Shown here one piece after another: positions 1 through 8,314 of a DNA stretch of 64,000 nucleotides. The notes beneath the pieces are model-generated. The model ran no database searches. It saw only the letters and a list, made by a program, of their open reading frames with translations, and was not told the DNA's origin. This stretch comes from Microbacterium sp. MYb66 (GTDB taxonomy: Bacteria; Actinomycetota; Actinomycetes; Actinomycetales; Microbacteriaceae). The stretch covers positions 124,001 through 188,000 of the forward strand of contig NZ_PCOV01000007.1 of the NCBI RefSeq assembly GCF_002979435.1. Direction: 5' to 3'. A program made the translations under genes and the position numbers. The stretch's first letter is position 1; each line of letters opens with the position of its first letter.

Positions 1-1079
1 GCAACATCCCCACCTGGGGCGCGATGCTCAACGAGGCCTTCACGAACTTCAATCGGGCGCCTCTGCTGCTGGTGTGGCCGGGCCTCGCGCTCGGGCTCAC
101 CAGCGCGGCACTGGTCCTCCTCGCATCCGGCGTCCGCGACGCCCTCGACGACCGCGGTGGAGAGCTGCGGTCGGTATCGCGGCGCTCCCGCGATCAGGCG
201 TCGCGAGACCGCTCGGCCTCGAGGGCCGAGCTCCCGGGCCAGGGGCGTGGCGATCTGCTCTCCATCCGCGGACTCCGGGTGGCGTACCGGCAGGCGGAGA
301 ATGACGACATCGAGGTGGTCCACGGCGTCGATCTCGACGTGGCGCGAGGCCAGATCGTCGGACTCGTCGGCGAATCCGGGTCCGGCAAGAGCCAGACGGC
401 CTTCTCCGCGCTGGGTATCATTCCCGCCGGGGGATATGTCAGCGCCGGGAGCATCCTGATCCAGGGCGCCGAGGTCGTCGACGCTCCTGCAGACACCGCA
501 CGGCGATCGCGTCGCGCGCTGGGCTACGTGCCGCAGGAGCCGATGAGCAACCTCGACCCGTCGTTCACCGTCGGCTCGCAGCTGACCGAGCCCCTCCGCG
601 TCAGCGGAGTCGGGGCGGCTGCTGCCCGTTCCCGGGTGCTGGAACTGCTCGCCGCCGTCGAGATCGCCGACCCCGCGCGAGTGTTCTCCTCCTACCCGCA
701 CGAGATCTCCGGCGGAATGGCTCAGCGTGTGCTGATCGCCGGTGCGTTGTCCACGGATCCGGATCTGCTGATCGCCGACGAGCCGACCACGGCGCTCGAC
801 GTCACCGTGCAGGCCGAAGTCCTCGGCATTCTGCGCAGGCTCCGTGATGAGCGTGGTGTCGGCGTGCTCATCGTCACCCACAACCTCGGCGTCGTGGCCG
901 ATCTGTGCGATCGGGTCGCGGTGATGAACGGCGGCCGGATCGTCGAAGAGGGAGCGGTGGATGACGTTCTCACCCGCCCCCGCGATCCGTACACGCAGCA
1001 GCTCGTCGCCGCGGTGCCCGATGAAGCTGTGACGCGCTCGCCATGGCAAGAAACGACCGCGAAGGAAGGAGTGCGATGA
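1..1079 (+). CDS. ABC transporter permease-ATPase fusion protein (DppC-DppD type), 5'-truncated by window edge
   Basis: The frame is open from the first complete codon, so the start lies before the window. The first ~45 visible residues are a final transmembrane helix plus the GVRDALDDR tail typical of DppC/OppC permeases. An Arg/Ser-rich linker follows, then a complete ABC ATPase: Walker A GESGSGKS (about nt 372-395), Q-loop near PQEPMSNLDP, signature ISGGMAQR, Walker B LLIADEP and switch His in VTHNLG. Permease-ATPase fusions of this kind are common in Actinobacteria. It would act at the inner face of the membrane to import peptides or short oligosaccharides. Its stop overlaps the next start (ATGA), and the coupled glycosidases downstream favour an oligosaccharide substrate. 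Substrate is inferred. Confidence 0.88.
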   Translation, partial: NIPTWGAMLNEAFTNFNRAPLLLVWPGLALGLTSAALVLLASGVRDALDDRGGELRSVSRRSRDQASRDRSASRAELPGQGRGDLLSIRGLRVAYRQAENDDIEVVHGVDLDVARGQIVGLVGESGSGKSQTAFSALGIIPAGGYVSAGSILIQGAEVVDAPADTARRSRRALGYVPQEPMSNLDPSFTVGSQLTEPLRVSGVGAAAARSRVLELLAAVEIADPARVFSSYPHEISGGMAQRVLIAGALSTDPDLLIADEPTTALDVTVQAEVLGILRRLRDERGVGVLIVTHNLGVVADLCDRVAVMNGGRIVEEGAVDDVLTRPRDPYTQQLVAAVPDEAVTRSPWQETTAKEGVR

Positions 1080-1915
1080 TCGCTCCGCTGCTGTCCATCG
1101 ATCAGGTGCGGGTGTCCTTCCCCGGGAAGGGTTTGCGCGCGCCGCGCAACGAGGTGCTCAGGGGCGTCTCCCTCGACATCCGAAGAGGCGAGACGCTGGG
1201 GCTGGTCGGCGAGTCCGGCTCGGGGAAGACGACGATCGGTCGTGCCGTGCTCGGACTCGTCCCGATCGACGCCGGGACCATCACCTTCGAGGGGACGCGT
1301 ATCGACACCGCGCGGCGTCGGCGTCGCCGCGAGCTCTCGCGAGACATCCAGGTGGTGTTCCAGGATCCGTACACTTCGCTCAACCCTGCGCTCACCATCG
1401 GTGACACGCTTGCCGAGCCGCTCATCGCGCAGGGCGTCTCAGGAGCGCGAGCCCGCGTGCGGGTCGTGGAGCTCCTCGACCGTGTCAAGCTGCCGTCATC
1501 GGCGACGGGGCGGCTCCCTCGCGAGTTCTCCGGCGGCCAGCGCCAGCGCATCGCGATCGCACGGGCACTCGCGCTCGCGCCGAAGCTCATCGTGTGCGAC
1601 GAGCCGGTCTCCGCCCTCGATCTCACGACGCAGTCGCGCGTGCTCGAGCTGCTCACTGAGATCCAGGAAGACACGGGGGTGTCCTACCTCTTCATCTCGC
1701 ACGATCTCACGGTGGTCCGCCACATGAGCCACCGCGTGGCGGTGATCTATCGCGGGGAGATCGTGGAGCACGGCGACACCGTGGAGGTCACCGAGAACCC
1801 GCAGAACGACTACACCCGAAAGCTGCTGCTCGCCGCCCCTGTCGTCGACCCCGCTCGCCAGCGTGCACGTCGTGAGGCATTCGATCAGACATTCCGAAGA
1901 GAGGCCACCGCATGA
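1076..1915 (+). CDS. ABC transporter ATP-binding protein (DppF/OppF type)
   Basis: 279-residue ATPase, the second nucleotide-binding subunit of the importer begun by the upstream fusion gene. Visible motifs are Walker A GESGSGKTT (about residue 42), Q-loop VFQDPYTSLNP, signature FSGGQRQRIAIARAL, Walker B LIVCDEPVSALD and the switch His in ISHDL; this set is typical of the DppF subfamily. I chose ATG 1076 rather than the earlier in-frame ATG at 1043, because 1076 has a strong GGAAGGAG box and overlaps the upstream stop by ATGA. The 3' end overlaps the GH20 gene by 4 nt, so transport and hydrolysis genes are translationally coupled. Confidence 0.9.
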   Translation: MIAPLLSIDQVRVSFPGKGLRAPRNEVLRGVSLDIRRGETLGLVGESGSGKTTIGRAVLGLVPIDAGTITFEGTRIDTARRRRRRELSRDIQVVFQDPYTSLNPALTIGDTLAEPLIAQGVSGARARVRVVELLDRVKLPSSATGRLPREFSGGQRQRIAIARALALAPKLIVCDEPVSALDLTTQSRVLELLTEIQEDTGVSYLFISHDLTVVRHMSHRVAVIYRGEIVEHGDTVEVTENPQNDYTRKLLLAAPVVDPARQRARREAFDQTFRREATA

Positions 1916-3444
1916 CCGTCACCGAAATCATCCCGCTTCCGAAGAGTATGGAGGCGAGTGGCACGCTGCGTGGGCTCCGCGATGGCGTTCTGCGCGTGCG
2001 CACCGCGCCGTCGTCGATGATCGAGGCCGCCTCCGCCGTGAGTTCAGCCGCCTTCGGAATCGTGATCGTCGTGGTCGATGAGGATGCCGATGTCGTGCTC
2101 CGATACGACGACGCAGGAACCTCAGCACCGACGGGCGCGGACCCGCGTCCCGCTGACCGCCGCGGCGAATCCGAGGCCTATCGGATCCGCGTCGAAGAGG
2201 ATGGGCTGCTGCTCACCGCGGCGAGTGGGGAGGGCGCGTTCCGTGGACTCCTCACGATCGTCGGGGCTGTCACCGACGGCACCCTCCCCGCCCTGCACGT
2301 CGACGACCACCCGGATCACGGCTGGCGCGGGCTCTCGCTGGATGTCGTGCGACGGTGGTTCCCGGTCGAGGAGGTCACCCGGATCATCGACCTCCTCGCC
2401 GTGCACAAGATGAACGTGCTGCACCTGCACCTCACCGACTCGCAGGCGTGGCGCTTCGAGGTTCCCGACCACCCCGGCGTCGCTGCTCCGGGGGAGTCCT
2501 ACTCGCTGAAAGACCTCAGCGTGCTGGAGGACTACGCGCGCGCTCGATACGTGACGATCGTGCCTGAGATCGACGTCCCGGGGCATGTCGCCGCGTCGCT
2601 CGTCGAGGTGGATGGCATCGAGGTCGTCGAAGGCGACCACCCGTTCGTCCGCTACCTCACCTGGGGCGGAGCCGGGGTCGCCGGGTTCGTGCGGGACGGC
2701 TTCGCGGTGCTCGCCGAGCACTTCGCGAGCCCGTATCTGCATCTCGGGGGAGACGAGGCCTTCGGGGCGCCGCACGACGAGTACGTGCGGTTCGTTCGAG
2801 CCAGCGCCGAGGTGATCCGGGGCCTCGGCCGCACCCCTCTCGGCTGGCAGGAAGCGGTGCGGGCGGACGCGCTCGGAGATCGCGACCTCGTGCAGTTGTG
2901 GATCGCGGAGCGCGATCGCTTCGACCTCGACAAGGCGAAGAGGACGTTCCCGGAGGAGTATCACCCGCTCCTCACCCAGGCGGCCGAGCTATTCGCGCTC
3001 TCGGTCGAGGATGCGGCTCTCATCGGTGCGGCGGGAATCCCCACCATCGTCTCATCCAGCGATCCGCTGTACCTCGATCGCCGAACATCCGACTCGAGCC
3101 GTGACCGCGCCCAGGATGATGTCTGGGCGCGCCTGGGCAATCCGGGCTACGACGCGACCTCGACGACCTCCGTGCTGGAGTGGTCTCCGTCGACGCAGGA
3201 GGACATCGTCGACGCCGGTGTCCGGGTCGCCGGCATCGAAGCGGCGCTGTGGTGCGAGACCGTGCGCGACTTCGACGATGTCGCCACCCTGCTGCTCCCA
3301 CGGTTGGCGCTGATCGCCCAGCGCGCTTGGGATGAGAGCGCCGATCGGAAGGATGTCATCGCCGCCGCGGCCGCCCAGGCCTCGGTCTGGGAACGACTCG
3401 GGTTCGAGTCGTACTACCGCTCCGTCGAGGTCTTCGGCGCATGA
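1912..3444 (+). CDS. Beta-N-acetylhexosaminidase, GH20 family
   Basis: 510 residues. An N-terminal GH20b-like domain (about residues 1-125) precedes the TIM barrel, which starts at DHGWRGLSLDVVRRWF and contains the family motif HxGGDE (HLGGDE, about residues 277-282) with the Asp-Glu pair used in substrate-assisted catalysis. It would release terminal GlcNAc or GalNAc from oligosaccharides. No signal peptide is visible, so it probably acts in the cytoplasm on imported short oligomers. It is ATGA-coupled to the ABC ATPase before it and the GH1 gene after it. Chitobiose or other beta-HexNAc oligomers are the likely substrate (inference). Confidence 0.9.
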   Translation: MTVTEIIPLPKSMEASGTLRGLRDGVLRVRTAPSSMIEAASAVSSAAFGIVIVVVDEDADVVLRYDDAGTSAPTGADPRPADRRGESEAYRIRVEEDGLLLTAASGEGAFRGLLTIVGAVTDGTLPALHVDDHPDHGWRGLSLDVVRRWFPVEEVTRIIDLLAVHKMNVLHLHLTDSQAWRFEVPDHPGVAAPGESYSLKDLSVLEDYARARYVTIVPEIDVPGHVAASLVEVDGIEVVEGDHPFVRYLTWGGAGVAGFVRDGFAVLAEHFASPYLHLGGDEAFGAPHDEYVRFVRASAEVIRGLGRTPLGWQEAVRADALGDRDLVQLWIAERDRFDLDKAKRTFPEEYHPLLTQAAELFALSVEDAALIGAAGIPTIVSSSDPLYLDRRTSDSSRDRAQDDVWARLGNPGYDATSTTSVLEWSPSTQEDIVDAGVRVAGIEAALWCETVRDFDDVATLLLPRLALIAQRAWDESADRKDVIAAAAAQASVWERLGFESYYRSVEVFGA

Positions 3445-4628
3445 GCGCGGACACCCCCGCTCTACCGGACGGCTTCATCGTCGGCGCATCGACCGCCGCG
3501 CACCAGATCGAGGGCGGCAACACCGCCAGCGACTGGTGGGCATACGAGCAAGCGCACCCGGATCGCCTCCAGCCCAGCGGCTCAGCCTGCGACAGCTTCC
3601 ATCGGTGGCCAGAGGACATGGATCTTCTCGCCGCCGCAGGGCTGCAGGCATACCGCTTCAGCATCGAATGGTCTCGCATCGAGCCGGTGAACGGCGAGTT
3701 CTCCGACGAGGCCGTCGAGCACTATCGCCGGATGGTTGTCGGCGCGAGGGAGCGTGGCCTGGAGCCGATCGTCACACTGCACCACTTCACCAACCCCGCG
3801 TGGTTCGTCGACGGCGGCGGATGGCTGCATTCCGATGCCACTCGACGCTTCGTCTCCTATCTCGAACGGATCGCGCCCGTACTGGACGCGGGTGTGGAAC
3901 GCGTCATCACGATCAACGAGCCGAACATGGTCGCGATCATGCACCGCGTGCTCGCCGGAGACGCCCACCTCGACAACGGTCTCGGGGGCGGGCTCCCGCT
4001 ACCGCACGAAGGGGTGAGGGATGCACTCATCCGGGTGCACCAGGGAGCTAGAGAGTTCCTGCACACCCGCCACCGGGGACTCCGTGTCGGGTGGTCGGTG
4101 GCGAACCAGGCGGTGCAGTTCGTCGACGGAGGTGAGGAGCGCGCATCGGCGTACCGGGAGGCGATCGAGGACGTGTGGCTGCGCGCGGCGGCGGAAGATG
4201 ATCACATCGGCGTCCAGGCCTACACCCGCACGGTCTTCGGCCCGGAGGGGAAGGTGGAACCGGAAGCGCACGTCGCGCGCACCACCACCGGCTGGGAGTA
4301 CTACCCCGCTGCGCTCGAAGAGGCGATCCGCCATACCGCTGATGTGATCCCCGGAGTCCCCATGCTCGTCACGGAGAACGGCATCTCGACTCGCGATGAC
4401 TCGCAGCGGATCGCGTACACCCGCGACGCGTTGCAGGGTCTCGGCCGTTGTCTCGAGGAGGGGATCGATGTGCGCGGATACCTCCACTGGAGCCTGCTCG
4501 ACAACTTCGAGTGGGGCAACTGGGAGCCCACATTCGGGCTGATCGCGGTCGACAGGGAGACCTTCGCCCGCACCCCGAAGCCTTCTCTCGCCTGGCTGGG
4601 AGCGCTCGCCGCCGACCGTCGTCTGTGA
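3441..4628 (+). CDS. GH1 family beta-glycosidase (beta-glucosidase/galactosidase-like)
   Basis: 395 residues, slightly shorter than the usual ~450 for GH1. The N-terminal GFIVGASTAAHQIEGG motif binds the glycone. The acid/base Glu is in TINEPN (about residues 157-162), the nucleophile Glu in VTENG (about 310-314), and the late WSLLDNFEW motif is present. It should hydrolyse beta-linked gluco-, galacto- or related disaccharides with retention. There is no signal peptide. It is the last gene of the ABC-GH20-GH1 operon; a GC-rich hairpin follows. Substrate specificity cannot be read from these motifs. Confidence 0.9.
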   Translation: MSADTPALPDGFIVGASTAAHQIEGGNTASDWWAYEQAHPDRLQPSGSACDSFHRWPEDMDLLAAAGLQAYRFSIEWSRIEPVNGEFSDEAVEHYRRMVVGARERGLEPIVTLHHFTNPAWFVDGGGWLHSDATRRFVSYLERIAPVLDAGVERVITINEPNMVAIMHRVLAGDAHLDNGLGGGLPLPHEGVRDALIRVHQGAREFLHTRHRGLRVGWSVANQAVQFVDGGEERASAYREAIEDVWLRAAAEDDHIGVQAYTRTVFGPEGKVEPEAHVARTTTGWEYYPAALEEAIRHTADVIPGVPMLVTENGISTRDDSQRIAYTRDALQGLGRCLEEGIDVRGYLHWSLLDNFEWGNWEPTFGLIAVDRETFARTPKPSLAWLGALAADRRL

Positions 4629-4648
4629 TGCGGAGATCCCGCGGATGA

Positions 4649-4669
4649 GGCCCCTCCGTTCGAGGGGCC
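4649..4669. terminator. Hairpin between convergent genes (candidate bidirectional terminator)
   Basis: Perfect 8-bp stem GGCCCCTC/GAGGGGCC with loop CGTTC, lying between the GH1 gene (+) and a MarR-like gene (-) that converge. No T-run is present on either side, so intrinsic termination is plausible but not certain. Confidence 0.55.
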
Positions 4670-4676
4670 GGCGGCC

Positions 4677-5066
4677 TCACCCCCGCAGCACCGCCCTGGT
4701 CCGTTCGAGGACGATGTTCAGCGCGCGCGCCGCGGCCTCGGCATCCTGCGGCTCGATGTCTTCCCAGAGCGGCCGGGTGAGCGCCGCGATCTCGTCGCCG
4801 ATGTCGGCGACCAGGGCCGCCCCTTCGGGGCTCAGTGAGGAGCCGGTGAGGAGTCCGCGCCGACGGAGAGCGGCGATGAGGAGACCGGCGTCCGGATCGT
4901 GCAGCCGCTCGGCGACGAAGGCGTCGAGGTCGCCGTCGGACTGCGAGGCGAGCCGCAGGGTCACCCATTCCCGCTCGGTGAGGTCGCGGCGGGCGAGGAC
5001 GGTCTGCAGCAGAGCGCCCAGCGCCTTCTCGGTCTGTCCGATGAGTGGGGGTCCGAAGGGGATCAT
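4677..5066 (-). CDS. MarR-like winged-helix regulator, divergent from another MarR gene
   Basis: 129 residues from ATG 5066, which has a GGAG box 7 nt upstream. The in-frame start at 5138 would place coding sequence across the operators and is rejected. The protein is helical with a weak winged-helix pattern (LTEREWVTLRLASQ... GLLIAALRRRGLLTGSSLSPEGAALV), like a divergent MarR family member. It is transcribed divergently from a canonical MarR gene across 70 bp carrying two matching inverted repeats. Either protein may be the repressor. Ligand and targets are unknown. Confidence 0.6.
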   Translation of the reverse strand: MIPFGPPLIGQTEKALGALLQTVLARRDLTEREWVTLRLASQSDGDLDAFVAERLHDPDAGLLIAALRRRGLLTGSSLSPEGAALVADIGDEIAALTRPLWEDIEPQDAEAAARALNIVLERTRAVLRG

Positions 5067-5076
5067 GACTTCTCCA

Positions 5077-5123
5077 TATCGTTGGTGTCGCCAACGATAA
5101 CAGATCATTGGTATCACCAACGA
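5077..5123. promoter_or_regulatory. Two MarR-type operators in a divergent promoter region
   Basis: Site 1 (5077-5099) is TATCGTTGG-N5-CCAACGATA with perfect 9-bp arms. Site 2 (5105-5123) is TCATTGG-N5-CCAACGA with one mismatch. Both share TCRTTGG-N5-CCAACGA, and their centres are 26 bp apart. A -10-like TAGAGT (5125-5130) next to site 2 lies 6 nt before the start of the + strand gene, so binding would block that promoter. Confidence 0.75.
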
Positions 5124-5136
5124 GTAGAGTGACGCC

Positions 5137-5565
5137 ATGGACCGACTCGAGGGCAGGGCGACCTGGTGGGTCAGCCGCGCGCACCTCCGCGCGCACGCGC
5201 TGCTGCAGGAACTCTTCGCCGACGCGGGCGCCCGTGCGTACCACTATCGACTCCTCGCCGCGGTCGAGGAAGCAGGGCCGATCAGTCAGGCCGACCTCGG
5301 TCGAGCCGCCGAACTCGATCGCAGCGACGTCTCGGTCGCCCTCGTCGCCCTCGAGGCGAGCGGCTTCGTCACGCGTGCGCCGCATCCCTCGGACCGGCGC
5401 CGGATCCTGGTCGCGCTCACCGCTCCCGGCCGCGCCGAGCTCGCCCGTCTCGATGCGGTCGTCGACCACGCTCAGGAGCGTTTCCTCGCGCCGTTGGCGG
5501 AAGAGGAGCGCGCCGGGTTCCTCGACATGGTCAGGCGGCTCGGAAGCGGCGCGGATCCCGCCTGA
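5137..5565 (+). CDS. MarR family transcriptional regulator
   Basis: 142 residues with a classic MarR fold. The winged helix (about residues 40-100) contains ISQADLGRAAELDRSDVSVALVAL as recognition region and the wing motif PSDRRRILVALT. It should bind the two palindromes just upstream and autoregulate. A -10 hexamer TAGAGT ends 6 nt before the ATG, suggesting a leaderless transcript. A decayed MFS efflux fragment follows immediately on the other strand, a usual partner class for MarR proteins. Inducer unknown. Confidence 0.85.
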   Translation: MDRLEGRATWWVSRAHLRAHALLQELFADAGARAYHYRLLAAVEEAGPISQADLGRAAELDRSDVSVALVALEASGFVTRAPHPSDRRRILVALTAPGRAELARLDAVVDHAQERFLAPLAEEERAGFLDMVRRLGSGADPA

Positions 5566-5733
5566 TCACTCGATGCCGAGCGACCCCCCGATCTCCGTGC
5601 TCGTCTCGCTGAGCGCCGACGCCGATCCGGCCCGTTCCGGCGGAGCCGACCCGACCACCAGGTCGGTCGCGAGCGCCGCCACCGGGCCGATCCCCGTGTA
5701 AGCGACGGCGAAGCCGATCAGCACGAGTACGGT
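5566..5733 (-). pseudogene. Remnant of a DHA2-type MFS drug efflux transporter
   Basis: About 50 codons read as the interior of a QacA/EmrB-like transporter: a membrane segment VLVLIGFAVAYTGIGPVAAL followed by VGSAPPERAGSASALSET and EIGGSLGI. It then stops at a TGA where full-length proteins continue for about 100 more residues. Upstream the frame runs into Arg-rich sequence with no credible start, so both ends are missing. The rest of the gap to 5851 holds no gene I can support. This is probably the relic of an efflux gene once controlled by the adjacent MarR proteins. Confidence 0.6.
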
Positions 5734-5851
5734 GTCGCCGTCGGTCGCTGCGCGAGCGCATCCTCCGCGAGGAGATCGCTCTCGTCGACCACGCCGATGC
5801 CTCTCGGATGCCGCGGCCCTGACCTCGGGGCGGCGCACGGCATCGCGCCGC

Positions 5852-6739
5852 TCACTCGCCGCCGAGCAGCTCGAACAGGCTCGAGAACCCCTGGTCGCCG
5901 TGGCCGTCGGCGATGCGCCGGTCCATCAGGCGCTTGACCTCGCGCATGCGCAGGGTGTCGACGCCGAGGGACTCGCGGTGGTCGATCAGGTCGTCCATCA
6001 GCGCCGCCTGCACGGAGAGCGGGCCGAGGTCGGGGCCGTACTGCCCGCTCGTCACAGCGGCCCCGAAGGCGTTGACCAGGGGCACGTAGCCGCCGACCGA
6101 ACCGGCGACGCGTGCGGCGAACCCCTCGACGTCGGCGCCTTCCGCCTTCACCAGGGCGAACGTGTGCAGCAGACCCAGGAGGAACTCGTAGCCGACCGCG
6201 ACCTGAGCGAGGAACTCGACGGCGGCCAGTCCCGCATCCTCGCCGTAGTAGGTGAGGGTGCCGAGGTCGTCCAGCACCTCGCGGTGGGCGTCGAAGCCGT
6301 CGCGATCGCCGCTGAACGAGAGCAGGACGTTCGGTGTGCCGACCTCCGCCGGGTCTCCCATGATCCCCCCGTCCACGTACCTCGCGCCGTGCGTGCGGGC
6401 CCACTCCGCGATGCGTCGCGCCTGCGCGGGGGAGCCGCTGGTCGCGTTCACCACGACTTTCCCCTCCACCGCCCCGTCGAGCGGTCCGAGCACCGCGTCC
6501 ACCGCGGCGCTGTCGAGCAGGCACAGGATGACGAGCGGGCTCGCCGCCACAGCATCCGCCGCCGTCGGGGCGGCCTCGGCGCCGGCCGCGGCCAGCGGAG
6601 CCGCCTTGCTCGCGGTGCGGTTCCAGACGGTCGTGGGGTGACCATGATCGAGGAGGGCCTTCGCGATCGCGGAGCCCATCTTGCCGAGGCCGACCACCGT
6701 GACCCGCGTGGCGCTTCTCGTGTTCCTATCCGTGCTCAT
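5852..6739 (-). CDS. NAD(P)-dependent oxidoreductase, imine reductase-like
   Basis: 295 residues from ATG 6739, with an AAAGGA box; the longer ORF to 6817 would run into the upstream gene. The N-terminal Rossmann motif GLGKMGSAIAKALL and VWNRTASKA match beta-hydroxyacid dehydrogenases and imine reductases. DGGIMGDPAEVGTP resembles the imine-reductase loop (GAIM.vP..iGtP), which separates them from 6-phosphogluconate-type enzymes. By eye, the position that is Asp or Tyr in characterised imine reductases appears to be Phe here (in GLAAVEF), so activity may differ. It lies 17 bp downstream of an MFS gene that is under a SoxR box. Confidence 0.75.
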   Translation of the reverse strand: MSTDRNTRSATRVTVVGLGKMGSAIAKALLDHGHPTTVWNRTASKAAPLAAAGAEAAPTAADAVAASPLVILCLLDSAAVDAVLGPLDGAVEGKVVVNATSGSPAQARRIAEWARTHGARYVDGGIMGDPAEVGTPNVLLSFSGDRDGFDAHREVLDDLGTLTYYGEDAGLAAVEFLAQVAVGYEFLLGLLHTFALVKAEGADVEGFAARVAGSVGGYVPLVNAFGAAVTSGQYGPDLGPLSVQAALMDDLIDHRESLGVDTLRMREVKRLMDRRIADGHGDQGFSSLFELLGGE

Positions 6740-6756
6740 GTGTCTGTTCCTTTCGT

Positions 6757-8199
6757 TCAGTCGGTTGCCGGGGTGGTGGACGCGTGCTCGTCCTCGCGGG
6801 CGAGACCGATTCCCCAACTGGCGCCGCGCGCGATGAACGCGCCGAGCGCGGTGATTCCGGCGAAGACGAACATCAGCAGCTGCGCCGACGCGACGTGGTC
6901 AGGGGCTGCGAGGTTGACCAGGACTCCGGCCAGGGCGGCACTGAACGCGCTCGCGATGATGAAGACGGTGTTCACGGCGGCGGCCGCCTTCGCTCCCTCC
7001 TCCTCGCCCGAGGTGCTGCCCAGTGCGGCGACGGTCAGGTGCGGGAAGCTGAGCCCGATACCTGCGCCGGCGAGGAACAGGGTGACGAACCACAGGGTGA
7101 TGACGAGCGCGGACGGGCCCTGCTGCTGGAGCAGGCCGAACGAGGCGAGGCCCGCGGCGACGACGAGGGGGCCGATCGTGATGAGCGCGCGACGGGAGCG
7201 GATCCCCGTCGCGTTCGCCGTGAAGATCTGTGTGACGGACCAGCCGAGCGAGAGCGCGGCGCCGAGCAGGCCGGCGACGAACGGCATCAGCCCGCCGATC
7301 TCCTGGCCGAACAGCGGGATGAACGCTTCGGTGCCGATCGCGAACGCCAGCACCGCGACCGTCAGGTACACCCAGCCCAGAGACGAGCCGGAGACGAACG
7401 TGACACGAGGGAGGATGCCGGTGCGCCCGCGGCGCTCGTGACGCAGGAACCATCCGCCCAGCACGGCGCCGACGACCAGGGCGGCCCCGGTGCCGAGGCC
7501 GGTGGGGACGACGCTCGCGATGCCGACGGCGGCGACACCGCCGGAGAGGAGGACGAGCGAGGTCCACGGTATCGACTCACTCGAACGGGCTCGGGCGGTC
7601 CTCGGCAGGGCGCGCACCACGACGATGCCGATCAGTGCGGAGACGACGGCGAGCCCGACGAACGTCACCCGCCAGGCGTCCAACTGCGCGAACACGCCGC
7701 CCACGACGGGGCCGACGATGTTGCCCACGCCCCACATGGCCGAGACGAGTGCCGCGCCTCGAGCCCAGAGCCGCTCGGGCAGGGCGCGCTGGATGAGCGC
7801 GTAACCCAGGCCGCCCAGCAGTCCGCCGCCTAGTCCCTGCACGGCGCGGCCGGAGAGCAGCGCCCACATCCACGGACTCGCGGCGCACAGCAGCGACCCG
7901 AGCGCGAACAGGCCGAGGGCGAGCAGGTAGGCGCGTACGGCGCCCTGCTGCGTGAGGATCCTGCTCACCATCATCGCGCTGACGACGGATGCCAGGAGGA
8001 ACGTCATCATCGTCCAGGCGTAGAACTCCGCGCCGCCGATATCTCCGACGATCGTGGGGAGCAGGCTGGTGGTGAGGTACACGTTGCTCGCCTCGAGGAG
8101 CACGCCTCCCGCGAGGACCGAGGCGATCGGGGCGTAGCGGCTGCCGAGGAGTTCGCGCCAGCTCCCTGCGGTGGCGCTGCGCTCGGGGGTGTGGGTCAT
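6757..8199 (-). CDS. MFS transporter, drug/redox-compound efflux type
   Basis: 480 residues with many hydrophobic segments and MFS landmarks: the first-helix region LEASNVYLTTSLLPTIVGDIGG, and the helix-5 motif LWARGAALVSAMWGVGNIVGPVVGG typical of antiporters. ATG 8199 has a GAAGGG box; the ORF extension to 8235 is unsupported. It is the first gene of a two-gene operon with the imine-reductase-like gene, divergent from soxR. A SoxR box sits in a 19-bp promoter spacer, so the pump is probably induced by redox-cycling compounds (inference from the operator). Confidence 0.85.
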   Translation of the reverse strand: MTHTPERSATAGSWRELLGSRYAPIASVLAGGVLLEASNVYLTTSLLPTIVGDIGGAEFYAWTMMTFLLASVVSAMMVSRILTQQGAVRAYLLALGLFALGSLLCAASPWMWALLSGRAVQGLGGGLLGGLGYALIQRALPERLWARGAALVSAMWGVGNIVGPVVGGVFAQLDAWRVTFVGLAVVSALIGIVVVRALPRTARARSSESIPWTSLVLLSGGVAAVGIASVVPTGLGTGAALVVGAVLGGWFLRHERRGRTGILPRVTFVSGSSLGWVYLTVAVLAFAIGTEAFIPLFGQEIGGLMPFVAGLLGAALSLGWSVTQIFTANATGIRSRRALITIGPLVVAAGLASFGLLQQQGPSALVITLWFVTLFLAGAGIGLSFPHLTVAALGSTSGEEEGAKAAAAVNTVFIIASAFSAALAGVLVNLAAPDHVASAQLLMFVFAGITALGAFIARGASWGIGLAREDEHASTTPATD

Positions 8200-8271
8200 G
8201 GGGTGCCCTTCGTGGCGTCGGAAGCAGGCGGTCATCCGCCCGGCGGCGCCGTCCCTCGGCGGCCGATCGTC

Positions 8272-8302
8272 ACGCTAATACCTCGAGTAAACTCGAGGTC
8301 AA
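8272..8302 (-). promoter_or_regulatory. SoxR box within a 19-bp-spacer promoter
   Basis: The palindrome CCTCGAGTAAACTCGAGG (8281-8298) differs at only a few central or arm positions from the E. coli soxS operator CCTCAAGTTAACTTGAGG. Read on the minus strand it lies between -35 TTGACC (8302-8297) and -10 TAGCGT (8277-8272), separated by exactly 19 bp, the overlong spacing used by MerR/SoxR-activated promoters. It therefore drives the MFS operon and also overlaps the leader of soxR. Confidence 0.88.
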
Positions 8303-8314
8303 GAGGGGGTGCGG

